Positions 8,432-16,275 of a stretch of DNA of 64,000 nt are shown here, one piece after another. Positions within the stretch are counted from its first letter, which is position 1. Each line of letters begins with the position of its first letter. The stretch spans positions 62,001 to 126,000 of the forward strand of contig JAFWGI010000004.1 of assembly GCA_017512425.1 (NCBI GenBank), in the 5' to 3' direction. The position numbers and the translations under genes were made by a program. The stretch comes from Hyphomicrobium sp. GTDB taxonomy: Bacteria > Pseudomonadota > Alphaproteobacteria > Rhizobiales > Hyphomicrobiaceae. The notes beneath the pieces were generated by a model, which had not been told where the DNA came from, did not search any database, and saw only the letters and a program-made list of their open reading frames with translations.

Positions 8432-9850
8432 ATGACTGATCAAGCTACTGCAATGACTACGGTTTTTACCGAGTTCTATTTTTTCTTATGTATCGTGCTG
8501 ATGTTCTTCATTCACATGGGCTTCTGCATGTACGAGGTCGGTGTCGCACGAACAAAAAACGTGCAGCACACGCTTCTCAAGAACGCGATGGCTATCCCCA
8601 CCATCGGTATCGCGTTTTATCTCTTCGGAATGTGGATCTACATCGCGCTTCAGGGCTGGCCTGTCGCGAGCACTGAAGTCAGCCTCACAACCGGTTTCGA
8701 GCCCTGGTCAGCAACGCTCGCACCAAATCTCGGCGACCGCATCTCGGGCGTCTTCCTTGGCGCCTTCATGCTTTTCGGCATGACGGCCGGCTCGATTGTC
8801 TCCGGCTCGATCATCGAGCGCTCGAAGACGATCGGCTTCCTCATCATCGCCATCTATGCCGGCGCCATCGCGTGGGTCGTTCCTGCCGCCTGGGGCTGGG
8901 CCGGCAATGGCTGGATGGTTCAGTATCTCGGTCTGCATGACCAGTACTGCTCGGGCATCCTGCACAGCGTTGCCGGCTTCATCGCTCTTGGCGTTCTGAT
9001 CAATCTCGGACCGCGCATCGGCAAGTTCGGACCGGATGGCACGCCGCGCGAAATACCGGCGCACAACCCGTGGATGGTCACCATCGGCCTGTTCATGATC
9101 TATGTTGGCTTCTTTGGCTTCTACGCAGCTTGCCACATTCCGCTGGTCAACATCGCGGCGGAAGGACAACCAGCATACTGGACAGCGACCAACATCTACG
9201 GCTTCCCGATCACGCTGTCGGGCGTCACGATCAACTTCCTGATCGCCCTGCTGGGTGGCATGATGACGGCCTACCTGATCTCAGCCGGTAATGCCTTCTG
9301 GACCTTCTCCGGCGGCCTAACCGGTCTGATCAGCGCAAGCTCGGGCAACGATCTCTATCATCCATTCGTTGCACTCACCTTGGCCGTCATCGGCACGTGC
9401 GTCGGCTACTACATGCACAACTGGGTCGAGAAGAAATTCAAGCTCGACGACGCGGTCGGCGCTGTTGCCGTCCACGGATACTGCGGTGTGTTCGGTGGCA
9501 TTGCGGCCGGGTTCGTTCTGTGGGGCTACCCAGCGATCCATCCAAGCGCCGGCACGCTGGTCGCACTCTCGGAAGGCGCTGGCTGGTTCGGCACGAACGA
9601 GCAAGGCCTGCCGATCATCACGCCGTGGGGCAACACCATCGCTACCCTCACCTTCGCTATCGGCTTCGGTCTGATACCGGGTTACTTCCTGAGCCTTCTG
9701 CTTAAGAAGTTCGGTCTGCTGCGCGTCGATGCGAAGGTCGAACTCACCGGCCTCGATGGCGATACCCAGGGTGCAACCTATCCGAACCTTTCCGGCGCTG
9801 AAGCAGCATTCGAGAAGCTTCAACTCCGCGAAGGCCGGGCAGCAATCTGA
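8432..9850 (+). CDS. amt: Ammonium transporter, divergent Amt family member
   Basis: Polytopic inner-membrane ammonium channel of 472 residues with about 11 hydrophobic segments. Family landmarks: the MYEVGVARTKNVQ segment after the first helix (compare LEAG-R-KN), the DQYCSGILHSVAGF segment that keeps the Asp and the first pore His of the usual DFAG-VVH motif, and AVAVHGYCGVFGG with the second pore His. The sequence departs from textbook AmtB in the DFAGG region, so it is a divergent subgroup. Start chosen at the ATG at 8432 behind GAGGAGATCGCGA. Followed 26 nt later by a small membrane protein and a strong terminator. No glnK/glnB PII gene adjoins, unlike the common glnK-amtB pair. Confidence 0.9.
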   Translation: MTDQATAMTTVFTEFYFFLCIVLMFFIHMGFCMYEVGVARTKNVQHTLLKNAMAIPTIGIAFYLFGMWIYIALQGWPVASTEVSLTTGFEPWSATLAPNLGDRISGVFLGAFMLFGMTAGSIVSGSIIERSKTIGFLIIAIYAGAIAWVVPAAWGWAGNGWMVQYLGLHDQYCSGILHSVAGFIALGVLINLGPRIGKFGPDGTPREIPAHNPWMVTIGLFMIYVGFFGFYAACHIPLVNIAAEGQPAYWTATNIYGFPITLSGVTINFLIALLGGMMTAYLISAGNAFWTFSGGLTGLISASSGNDLYHPFVALTLAVIGTCVGYYMHNWVEKKFKLDDAVGAVAVHGYCGVFGGIAAGFVLWGYPAIHPSAGTLVALSEGAGWFGTNEQGLPIITPWGNTIATLTFAIGFGLIPGYFLSLLLKKFGLLRVDAKVELTGLDGDTQGATYPNLSGAEAAFEKLQLREGRAAI

Positions 9851-9876
9851 TCATCTAAACTGAAAGGATATTGGAC

Positions 9877-10068
9877 ATGAACACTGGCATCACAACGCTC
9901 ACGAACCTTCCAGAGGTCAAGGCGGTCTATCCGTTCGCCGGCATGGAAGTCCCTTTCACGATCGGCTTCGTCGCTCTGTTCCTTGTGTTTCTCGGCTGGC
10001 AGTTCGTCATGGAGGCGAAGCACCACAAGGCAATCATCGGCACCTTCACGGCCAGCCCAGCTGAGTAA
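9877..10068 (+). CDS. Small single-helix membrane protein co-transcribed with amt
   Basis: 63 residues from the ATG at 9877, with AAAGGA 8 nt upstream (an in-frame TTG at 9871 is less likely). A hydrophobic helix occupies about residues 27-45 (FTIGFVALFLVFLGWQFVM), followed by a basic, His-containing segment EAKHHKAI. It lies between the amt stop and the operon terminator, so it is made with the transporter. I do not recognise a family. A regulatory or assembly subunit for the transporter is a reasonable guess only. Confidence 0.75.
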   Translation: MNTGITTLTNLPEVKAVYPFAGMEVPFTIGFVALFLVFLGWQFVMEAKHHKAIIGTFTASPAE

Positions 10069-10092
10069 GCGACGCTGACGGCTACAAACACG

Positions 10093-10135
10093 ACGCCTGC
10101 CGGTGACAATGCTCACCGGCAGGCGTTTTCATTTT
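10093..10135 (+). terminator. Rho-independent terminator of the amt operon
   Basis: ACGCCTGCCGGTGA, a 6-nt loop, then its exact complement, followed by TTTTCATTTT. It starts 25 nt after the small-protein stop and is one of the strongest hairpins in the window. Confidence 0.93.
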
Positions 10136-10791
10136 GGAGGGCTGTTTAGATCTTTTGCAGCACGCTTTCGAGGCGGTTGCCGGCGGCGCGATGTTTGAGA
10201 ATTTGCGCGGCGCGCTCAGCGATCATACCGGCGGCTTCGGGTGGTGCCACGGAACGCTGCGGAAATCGCGCAATTTATGCTTTCATATCGGTCTCGGCCG
10301 AACGCGCGATTTTGCGCCAGTGCGATGAAACGCGATGCAGATTTGACGACATCGAGCGTCCCGCCGCTTGTCCACGACGGCGTGTTTGCGCGTTAATCGT
10401 GCGACCGCATTTGGCATGATTTTTGTGATAGCGACTTGTTTCGTTAGCCGGGGGGCTGCGTTTTTTATGGATTATGGAGTTTGCGTGATGGCGATTGAAG
10501 GGGACAGCATGCCGGCGACGAATGGGGCGTTGCGTTTGAAACGCATTCGCCGCGCCGGAGATCAGAGTCTGGTGCGCGCTCTCTCGCAATCGCGCGTCGC
10601 GAATGTCAAGCTTCGGCATTGCGAACTCGGGCAGTCTGCCGAATGAGAACCGCAGCTTTTGCCTTCTGCCGATCTAACGATAAGATCGACCGCGATGCTT
10701 GAGTCGATCGCGGCCCTGGGCGCTGTACTGGGTGTGGCAGTCTGTATGCTTGCAGTCGCAGGTCAGTTCGACGAGTGAGTTTGGAGAGCAG
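10136..10791. other. 656-nt stretch without a convincing gene, between amt operon and glutaminase
   Basis: Only weak signals are visible. A minus-strand frame 10146-10250 (GTG start) could encode a 34-residue helical peptide with codon use like real genes (AERAAQILKHRAAGNRLES); it may be a gene remnant. On the plus strand a 60-residue frame from the ATG at 10468 has no recognisable features. TGGCAT-N5-TTTG-like bases at 10412-10426 resemble a sigma-54 site but lack the critical -12 GC. The glutaminase promoter presumably lies here. Confidence 0.4.
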
Positions 10792-11766
10792 GTGGCACCT
10801 CGGCCGCCCGCCGCTTCCATGCCGATCGGGATTGCCGTGCCGAACCTCGCCGAAGTCGTCGCAGAAATTGCCGAAGAGATGCGCGTGCGCGCCGATCGCG
10901 GCGAAGTGGCGACCTATATCCCAGAGCTCGCCCGCGTCAGCGCCGATCAGTTCGGCATCGCCGTTATCGACAACGACGGGAAAGCGCACGTCGCCGGCGA
11001 TGGCGATGTGCCGTTTTCCATCCAAAGCATATCAAAGGTGTTCACGCTAACGCTGGCGCTCGGCAAGGCTGGGAACCGCTTGTGGAAACGCGTCGGGCGT
11101 GAGCCGTCGGGCAGTCCGTTCAACTCGATCGTGCAGCTCGAGCGCGAGCATGGCATTCCGCGCAATCCGTTTATCAATGCCGGTGCGATCGCCGTTTCGG
11201 ACTTGATCCTGTCGGGCCACCAGCCGCGCGAGGCACTCGGCGCGATTCTCCGCTTCATGCAGTTTCTCGCCGATGACGCCACCATCACCATCGACAATGC
11301 CGTCGCGGCGTCGGAACAGCGGACCGGATTCCGTAACGCCGCGCTGGCCAACTACATGCGGTCGTTCGGCGTACTCGATAACCCGGTTGACCTGACGCTC
11401 GGCGTTTACTTCCACCACTGCGCCATCGCGATGTCGTGCCGCCAGCTTGCGATGGCCGGGCGTTTTCTTGCGCACAACGGTATCAATCCGACGACGGGCT
11501 TATCGGTCGTCACGCCGGAGCGCGCGCGCCGCATAAACGCGATCATGCTGACGTGCGGCCACTACGACGGATCGGGCGAATTCGCGTTTCGCGTCGGTCT
11601 TCCGGGCAAAAGCGGCGTTGGCGGAGGCATCATCGCGATTGCGCCCGGCCAAGCGTCAATCGCGGTATGGTCGCCGGGGCTTGATCCCTCGGGCAATTCG
11701 CATCTCGGTCAGCTGGCTTTGGAAGCTCTGAGCAAGCGTATGGGCTGGTCGATCTTCGGCGCCTAA
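10792..11766 (+). CDS. glsA: Glutaminase (serine-dependent beta-lactamase-like fold)
   Basis: Hydrolyses L-glutamine to glutamate and ammonia. The family SxxK nucleophile motif is seen in SIQSISKVF, together with [21 protein letters not shown] and the C-terminal SGVGGGIIA. About 324 residues from the GTG at 10792, which has TTTGGAGAGCAG upstream; an in-frame ATG at 10819 gives 315 residues, nearer the 300-310 usual for the family, and could be the true start. Lies between the ammonium transporter and glnII, in a nitrogen-assimilation neighbourhood, but is separated from both by intergenic DNA and is probably monocistronic. Confidence 0.95.
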   Translation: MAPRPPAASMPIGIAVPNLAEVVAEIAEEMRVRADRGEVATYIPELARVSADQFGIAVIDNDGKAHVAGDGDVPFSIQSISKVFTLTLALGKAGNRLWKRVGREPSGSPFNSIVQLEREHGIPRNPFINAGAIAVSDLILSGHQPREALGAILRFMQFLADDATITIDNAVAASEQRTGFRNAALANYMRSFGVLDNPVDLTLGVYFHHCAIAMSCRQLAMAGRFLAHNGINPTTGLSVVTPERARRINAIMLTCGHYDGSGEFAFRVGLPGKSGVGGGIIAIAPGQASIAVWSPGLDPSGNSHLGQLALEALSKRMGWSIFGA

Positions 11767-11840
11767 CTCACGCGTCTTCGCCAGCCCTTCGCTGCCCGGC
11801 GCCGTCAATGGCGCGGGGCACATCACAAACAATCAGAACT

Positions 11841-12038
11841 TCAGTGCTGAACGTCTTTGTCGGCTTCCTGGACGGCGACGTCGTGATACCAGCTGCCGCC
11901 AATGGCGATACGCGTCGACGCGAGGCGTTCCATTTCGTCGAGCTCGGAAGCCGGGTTTGACGCCTTCGCCAGACCGGCGCGCCCGCCTGTCGGGAACTGG
12001 TAGATCTTTGCGGACTCGATGGGGGTGTTCGATGCCAT
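11841..12038 (-). CDS. gstI: DUF2735 small protein, GstI-like (divergent from glnII)
   Basis: 65 residues beginning MASNTPIESAKIYQFPTGGR; the SAKIYQFP-GGRA signature is that of DUF2735. In Rhizobium leguminosarum the gene divergent from glnII encodes GstI, a peptide of about 63 residues reported to inhibit glnII translation. Here the gene has the same size, the same signature and the same divergent position relative to glnII, so an equivalent role is likely by context. The remaining residues (ELDEMERLASTRIAIGGSWYHD) are hydrophilic with no membrane segment. The symbol is assigned by analogy. Confidence 0.75.
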   Translation of the reverse strand: MASNTPIESAKIYQFPTGGRAGLAKASNPASELDEMERLASTRIAIGGSWYHDVAVQEADKDVQH

Positions 12039-12432
12039 GGGTTCAGTCTCACTCTCAGTTTTGAATCGCGGCGCTCCGCAATCCGGGCACTGAATATAGC
12101 GCGATTTGCCCTGCTTTTCATCAATTGCCTAAATAAAAATAGCAGATTGTCTATATTATAGGCAGCAACTCGCGTGCATCTTTTGCCATCAGTTCTAGAA
12201 TGCTCAACGCGCTTGGTGACGGACTGTTCCGACCTCGCGGTGGTTACTTCGGATGCAACGGCCAACGACGGCGCAAAATTGAGCGCACGAAAACTTCAGC
12301 ATAACGGGCCGATTGCGCGGCCTCTTCATGGCTGCGATCCCCAAGCCCGCATGTTGAGCACTTTGGCCGAAGCCCGAAGATTTTGCAGAGAAATGGCAAC
12401 GCACTCCGTCATCACCTCAGGAGAGACAACGT
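12039..12432. promoter_or_regulatory. Divergent gstI-glnII control region
   Basis: 394 nt shared by the two genes. An AT-rich core occupies 12125-12162. On the minus strand, 12179-12164 reads TGCACG-N4-TTGCT, close to a sigma-54 -24/-12 pair except for the first G of the -24 GG, and would drive gstI with a leader of about 110 nt. No equally good sigma-54 site was found for glnII. The glnII ribosome site is TCAGGAGAGAC just before 12433. Confidence 0.45.
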
Positions 12433-13470
12433 ATGACGAAATATAAACTCGAGTACATCTGGCTTGATGGCTACACGCCGGTTCCGAACCTGCGCGGCAA
12501 AACGCAAATCAAGGAGTTCAGCGCTTTCCCGGAACTCGAGGAACTTCCGCTTTGGGGCTTCGATGGTTCGTCCACGATGCAGGCCGAAGGTCACTCATCT
12601 GACTGTGTGCTGAAGCCGGTTGCGCACTATGCCGACCCGGCGCGCACGAACGGCGTCCTCGTGATGTGCGAAGTCATGATGCCGGACGGCAAGACCCCGC
12701 ATTCAACGAACAAGCGCGCCACCATTCTCGATGACGCCGGCGCTTGGTTCGGCTTCGAGCAGGAATACTTCTTCTATAAGGATGGCCGTCCGCTAGGGTT
12801 CCCGACGGCAGGCTATCCGGCGCCGCAGGGTCCGTACTACACCGGCGTCGGCTACAAGAACGTCGGCGACGTTGCGCGCCAGATCGTCGAAGAGCATCTC
12901 GATCTCTGCTTGGCCGCCGGCATCAACCACGAAGGCATCAACGCCGAAGTCGCGAAGGGCCAGTGGGAATTCCAGATTTTCGGAAAGGGCTCGAAGAAGG
13001 CCGCTGACGAAATGTGGATGGCGCGTTACCTGCTTCTCCGTCTAACGGAAAAGTACGGCATCGATATCGAGTTCCACTGCAAGCCGCTCGGCGATACCGA
13101 CTGGAACGGCTCGGGTATGCACGCGAACTTCTCGACCGAGTACATGCGTACCGTTGGTGGCAAGGCGTACTTTGAATCGCTCATGGCGCAGTTCGACAAG
13201 AACCTCCACGACCACATCAACGTCTACGGTCCGGATAACCACATGCGCCTGACCGGCAAGCACGAGACGGCGCCGTGGAACAAGTTCAGCTATGGCGTTG
13301 CCGACCGCGGTGCATCGATCCGCGTGCCGCACTCGTTCGTCAACAACGGCTACAAGGGTTACCTTGAAGATCGCCGTCCGAACTCGCAGGGCGACCCATA
13401 CCAGATCGCTTCGCAGATTCTGAAGACGATCTCGGAAGTTCCGGCGTCGGCTGCTGCCAAGGCTGCCTAA
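12433..13470 (+). CDS. glnII: Glutamine synthetase, type II (eukaryote-like)
   Basis: ATP-dependent glutamate plus ammonia to glutamine. 345 residues, the short octameric GSII form typical of plants and Rhizobiales rather than the 470-residue GSI. The N-terminus KLEYIWLDGYTPVPNLRGKT and WGFDGSSTMQAEG, then AWFGFEQEYFF, the ammonia/glutamate-site AGINHEGINAEV and the ATP-site NGSGMHANFSTEYMR are all conserved. GSII is heat labile and not adenylylated, so its control falls on transcription (NtrC) and, in rhizobia, on GstI. Monocistronic: a strong terminator follows 8 nt after the stop. Confidence 0.98.
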   Translation: MTKYKLEYIWLDGYTPVPNLRGKTQIKEFSAFPELEELPLWGFDGSSTMQAEGHSSDCVLKPVAHYADPARTNGVLVMCEVMMPDGKTPHSTNKRATILDDAGAWFGFEQEYFFYKDGRPLGFPTAGYPAPQGPYYTGVGYKNVGDVARQIVEEHLDLCLAAGINHEGINAEVAKGQWEFQIFGKGSKKAADEMWMARYLLLRLTEKYGIDIEFHCKPLGDTDWNGSGMHANFSTEYMRTVGGKAYFESLMAQFDKNLHDHINVYGPDNHMRLTGKHETAPWNKFSYGVADRGASIRVPHSFVNNGYKGYLEDRRPNSQGDPYQIASQILKTISEVPASAAAKAA

Positions 13471-13478
13471 AGAAACAA

Positions 13479-13514
13479 TAAAGCTGCGGCGGAATATTTC
13501 CGCCGCAGCTTTAA
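13479..13514 (+). terminator. Terminator of glnII
   Basis: AAAGCTGCGGCGGAA, short ATAT loop, and the complementary arm ending in CAGCTTT. A near-perfect 14-bp stem directly after glnII. The T run is short. Confidence 0.85.
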
Positions 13515-13554
13515 CTGCTAAATACCGGCCAATTGGCCGATATCGAGTATTGAA

Positions 13555-14208
13555 TTAGAATTCAACTTCGAGTTCGACGATTTCGTCCGGCTCTGCCATT
13601 GCGCCGGCAAACCATTCCTGCATTAGCGGCCATTGCAATATCAAGTCGCAATAGGCTTGCAATTTTGGTTCTAATGGGACCGCATATGTGCGGAATCGCG
13701 TGCAGACCGGCGCGTACATCGCGTCCGCAATCGACAATTCGCCAAATAGATATGGTCCGCCGTATTTATCGAGGCACTCGGTCCAAATGGCTTTGATGTG
13801 CTCGACGTCGGGCCGCGCTCCTGAGAAGATTTTGAACTTCTCGTGCCGCGCTTTCAGGTTCATCGGCAGCGCCGAGCGCAAGTTGTAAAACCCGGAATGC
13901 ATCTCGCCCGAGACGGCGCGGCAGTGTGCCCGCGTTGCCTGATCGCGCGGCAAAAGACCCGCATTTGGCGCTATTTCTGCAAGATATTCGGCAATCGCAA
14001 GCGTATCCCAAACCGTGACGGCGCCGTGCGTCAGTCGCGGCACGAGGACGGTCGGCGACAGAAGGAGTAGCTCCTGGCGCGCTTTGGTGTCGTCCATGTC
14101 GACGCTGGCTTCGGTGAAGTCGAGGCCCGCCATCTTGCAGAGTAGCCAGCCCCGCAGCGACCACGACGAGTAGTTCTTGGAAGAAATTGTGAGTGTCGCC
14201 ACAGCCAT
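13555..14208 (-). CDS. Glutathione S-transferase family protein
   Basis: 217 residues. N-terminal thioredoxin-like part with SSKNYSSWSLRGWLLCKMAGL, where a Ser/Tyr near residue 11-13 would contact glutathione, then VPRLTHGAVTVWDTLAIAEYL with the cis-Pro and the D-[ST]-AI-EYL glutathione-binding signature. The C-terminal helical domain includes GELSIADAMYAPVCTRFRTY. Related to bacterial GSTs of unknown substrate. Cytoplasmic. It lies convergent to glnII across the terminator. Confidence 0.9.
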   Translation of the reverse strand: MAVATLTISSKNYSSWSLRGWLLCKMAGLDFTEASVDMDDTKARQELLLLSPTVLVPRLTHGAVTVWDTLAIAEYLAEIAPNAGLLPRDQATRAHCRAVSGEMHSGFYNLRSALPMNLKARHEKFKIFSGARPDVEHIKAIWTECLDKYGGPYLFGELSIADAMYAPVCTRFRTYAVPLEPKLQAYCDLILQWPLMQEWFAGAMAEPDEIVELEVEF

Positions 14209-14316
14209 CCGGTTATCCGCCTCTTGGATTATTCAAACAATCCTCTCGCACCGCAACGAGAATTGCACTAACTTTTTGGAGGCTATGTCAATTGGCGCCG
14301 CCGGGAGCTTTTGCGA

Positions 14317-15519
14317 ATGCTGTATCAGGCCTATCAATTCCACGATGATTTGCTCGCGCCAATTCGCAAAGCGGCTAGGACCGTAAATCCAGCGATTTGG
14401 CCACTTCCGCACGATTGGAAGCGGCAATTCGGCGCCGGATTGGAAATGATTGCGCGCTTTGAATTAACGCATACGCGCCCGGACTTCGGAATTAAGAAGG
14501 TCTTTTCCGGCAATCGCGAGGTTGCGGTGCGCGAACAAGTCGCGCTCGATCTGCCGTTCGGAAACCTGCTGCATTTCGTCAAGGATATGGACGCGCCGCA
14601 GCCAAAGGTCTTGGTCGTGGCACCGCTGTCGGGACATTTCTCGACGCTGTTGACGAAAACCGTGGCGACGCTTCTGACCGATCATGACGTCTACATCACC
14701 GACTGGGCGAATGCGCGCGATGTACCTGTAGCGGCCGGCCGCTTCGGCGTCGAAGACTACATCGCATACGTCATTCGTTTTCTCGATGAGATCGGGCCCG
14801 GCGCACACGTGCTTGCGGTCTGTCAGCCGTGTGTGCAGGCGCTCGCGGCAGTCGCGGTGATGTCGGAAGATGCGCACCCGGCATTGCCGCGCACCATGAC
14901 GCTCATGGCGGGGCCTATCGATCCGCGCGAAAGCCCGACCGCGGTCAACAAGCTTGCAACGGAAAAGCCGCTGTCATGGTTCGAGCGCAACGTGACCGCG
15001 CGTGTGCCGGAGCGTTATCGCGGCGGCGGGCGGCGCGTTTATCCGGGCTTCGTCCAGCTCTCGGCGTTTGTCGCGATGAACAGCGAGCGGCACCGCGCGC
15101 AGCATCAGAAGCTTTACGATCATCTGGCCGCGGGCGAGACGAGCGAAGCGCAGAAGATCAAGGATTTCTATGACGAGTATTTCGCGGTGCTCGATCTGAC
15201 GGAAGAATTCTACATCGAAACCATTGATCGCGTATTCCAGCGCGCCGAACTTGCGACCGGCGATTTCACCTACCGCGGCCGCAAGGTCGATCCCGGCAAG
15301 ATTCGCAAGACCGCGCTGCTGACCGTCGAAGGCGGCCGCGACGACATCTGCGCGCTCGGTCAAACGTCAGCGGCGCACGACCTTTGTCATTCCCTGCGGC
15401 CCCACTTGAAGCGCCACCATCTGCAGGCCAACGTCGGCCATTACGGCACGTTCAGCGGCAAGCGCTGGGAAAAGGAAATTTATCCCGTCGTGCGCAATTT
15501 CATCCTGGCGATGGAATAG
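14317..15519 (+). CDS. phaZ: Intracellular polyhydroxyalkanoate (PHB) depolymerase
   Basis: 400 residues from the ATG at 14317 (GGGAG 9 nt upstream; an in-frame TTG at 14311 is rejected). MLYQAYQFHDDLLAPIRKAA is the family N-terminus. The active-site box is VLAVCQPCVQAL with cysteine (residue about 169) instead of the serine of ordinary hydrolases, as in Ralstonia PhaZ1. The catalytic Asp and His are likely in VEGGRDDICALGQT and NVGHYGTFSGKRW. Mobilises native storage granules in the cytoplasm. Apparently monocistronic; no phaA, phaB or phaC gene is in the window. Confidence 0.93.
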   Translation: MLYQAYQFHDDLLAPIRKAARTVNPAIWPLPHDWKRQFGAGLEMIARFELTHTRPDFGIKKVFSGNREVAVREQVALDLPFGNLLHFVKDMDAPQPKVLVVAPLSGHFSTLLTKTVATLLTDHDVYITDWANARDVPVAAGRFGVEDYIAYVIRFLDEIGPGAHVLAVCQPCVQALAAVAVMSEDAHPALPRTMTLMAGPIDPRESPTAVNKLATEKPLSWFERNVTARVPERYRGGGRRVYPGFVQLSAFVAMNSERHRAQHQKLYDHLAAGETSEAQKIKDFYDEYFAVLDLTEEFYIETIDRVFQRAELATGDFTYRGRKVDPGKIRKTALLTVEGGRDDICALGQTSAAHDLCHSLRPHLKRHHLQANVGHYGTFSGKRWEKEIYPVVRNFILAME

Positions 15520-15528
15520 CGCTGCCGC

Positions 15529-15996
15529 TTACAGTCCGAGATCGGAGAGGCCGGGATGGTCATCGGGCCGGCGTCCAAGTGGCCAATGATATTGGCGGTC
15601 AGTTTCCGAAATCGCGAGATCGTTGATGCTGGCGAAGCGGCGTTGCATCAAGCCGTTGGCGTCGAACTCCCAGTTCTCGTTGCCGTACGAACGAAACCAT
15701 GCGCCGTCGGCGTCATGCCATTCGTAGGCGAAACGGACGGCGATGCGGTTCTCGGCGAAGGTCCAGATTTCCTTGATCAAGCGGTAGTCCAGTTCGCGCG
15801 CCCACTTGCGCGTGAGAAAGGCTTTGATCTCGTCGCGACCGACGGGAAATTCCGAACGATTGCGCCAGCGGCTGTCGACCGTGTAAGCGAGCGCGACGCG
15901 CTCGGGGTCGCGGGAATTCCACGCGTCTTCAGCCATGCGCACTTTCTGCATGGCCGTCTCAAGCGTGAACGGCGGTATCGGTGGTTTAGACTCCAA
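15529..15996 (-). CDS. DUF1348 / SnoaL-like (NTF2-fold) protein
   Basis: 155 residues with the DUF1348 signature: [46 protein letters not shown] and [15 protein letters not shown]. Members adopt an NTF2-like cone fold; their chemistry is not established. Convergent with phaZ, 9 nt apart. Start at 15996 with GGAACGAC upstream on the minus strand. Confidence 0.85.
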   Translation of the reverse strand: MESKPPIPPFTLETAMQKVRMAEDAWNSRDPERVALAYTVDSRWRNRSEFPVGRDEIKAFLTRKWARELDYRLIKEIWTFAENRIAVRFAYEWHDADGAWFRSYGNENWEFDANGLMQRRFASINDLAISETDRQYHWPLGRRPDDHPGLSDLGL

Positions 15997-16275
15997 TGTC
16001 GTTCCTCCGGTTGGCTTGTGTTTGCGACCTTATCGGCGGCCGATGCGTGCGTGATATAGCAGAAGGCCTTGCGCGCTCGCACTTCCTGGGACGGTGGATC
16101 ACATTCCGGCCACACGCCACAGCTTTCCTCGGTTTCAAGGCTCCACAAACGGCGCGCCGCCTTGAGCGGTGGCCAAAGGCCGGTGTAGCGTCCGCCCGTT
16201 TATGGTTGCACCCGGCGGGGCGTGCAATCAATCGTCGGCGTGGCCGTATTGGCTCAGCATTCGGGGACGTCACCA

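Noticed and set aside
10412..10426. Second sigma-54-like site before glutaminase
   Set aside because: TGGCATGATTTTTGT lacks the essential GC of the -12 box.
10275..10619. 114-codon minus-strand frame in the amt-glsA interval
   Set aside because: No ribosome site, no domain, His/Arg-rich composition typical of noise.
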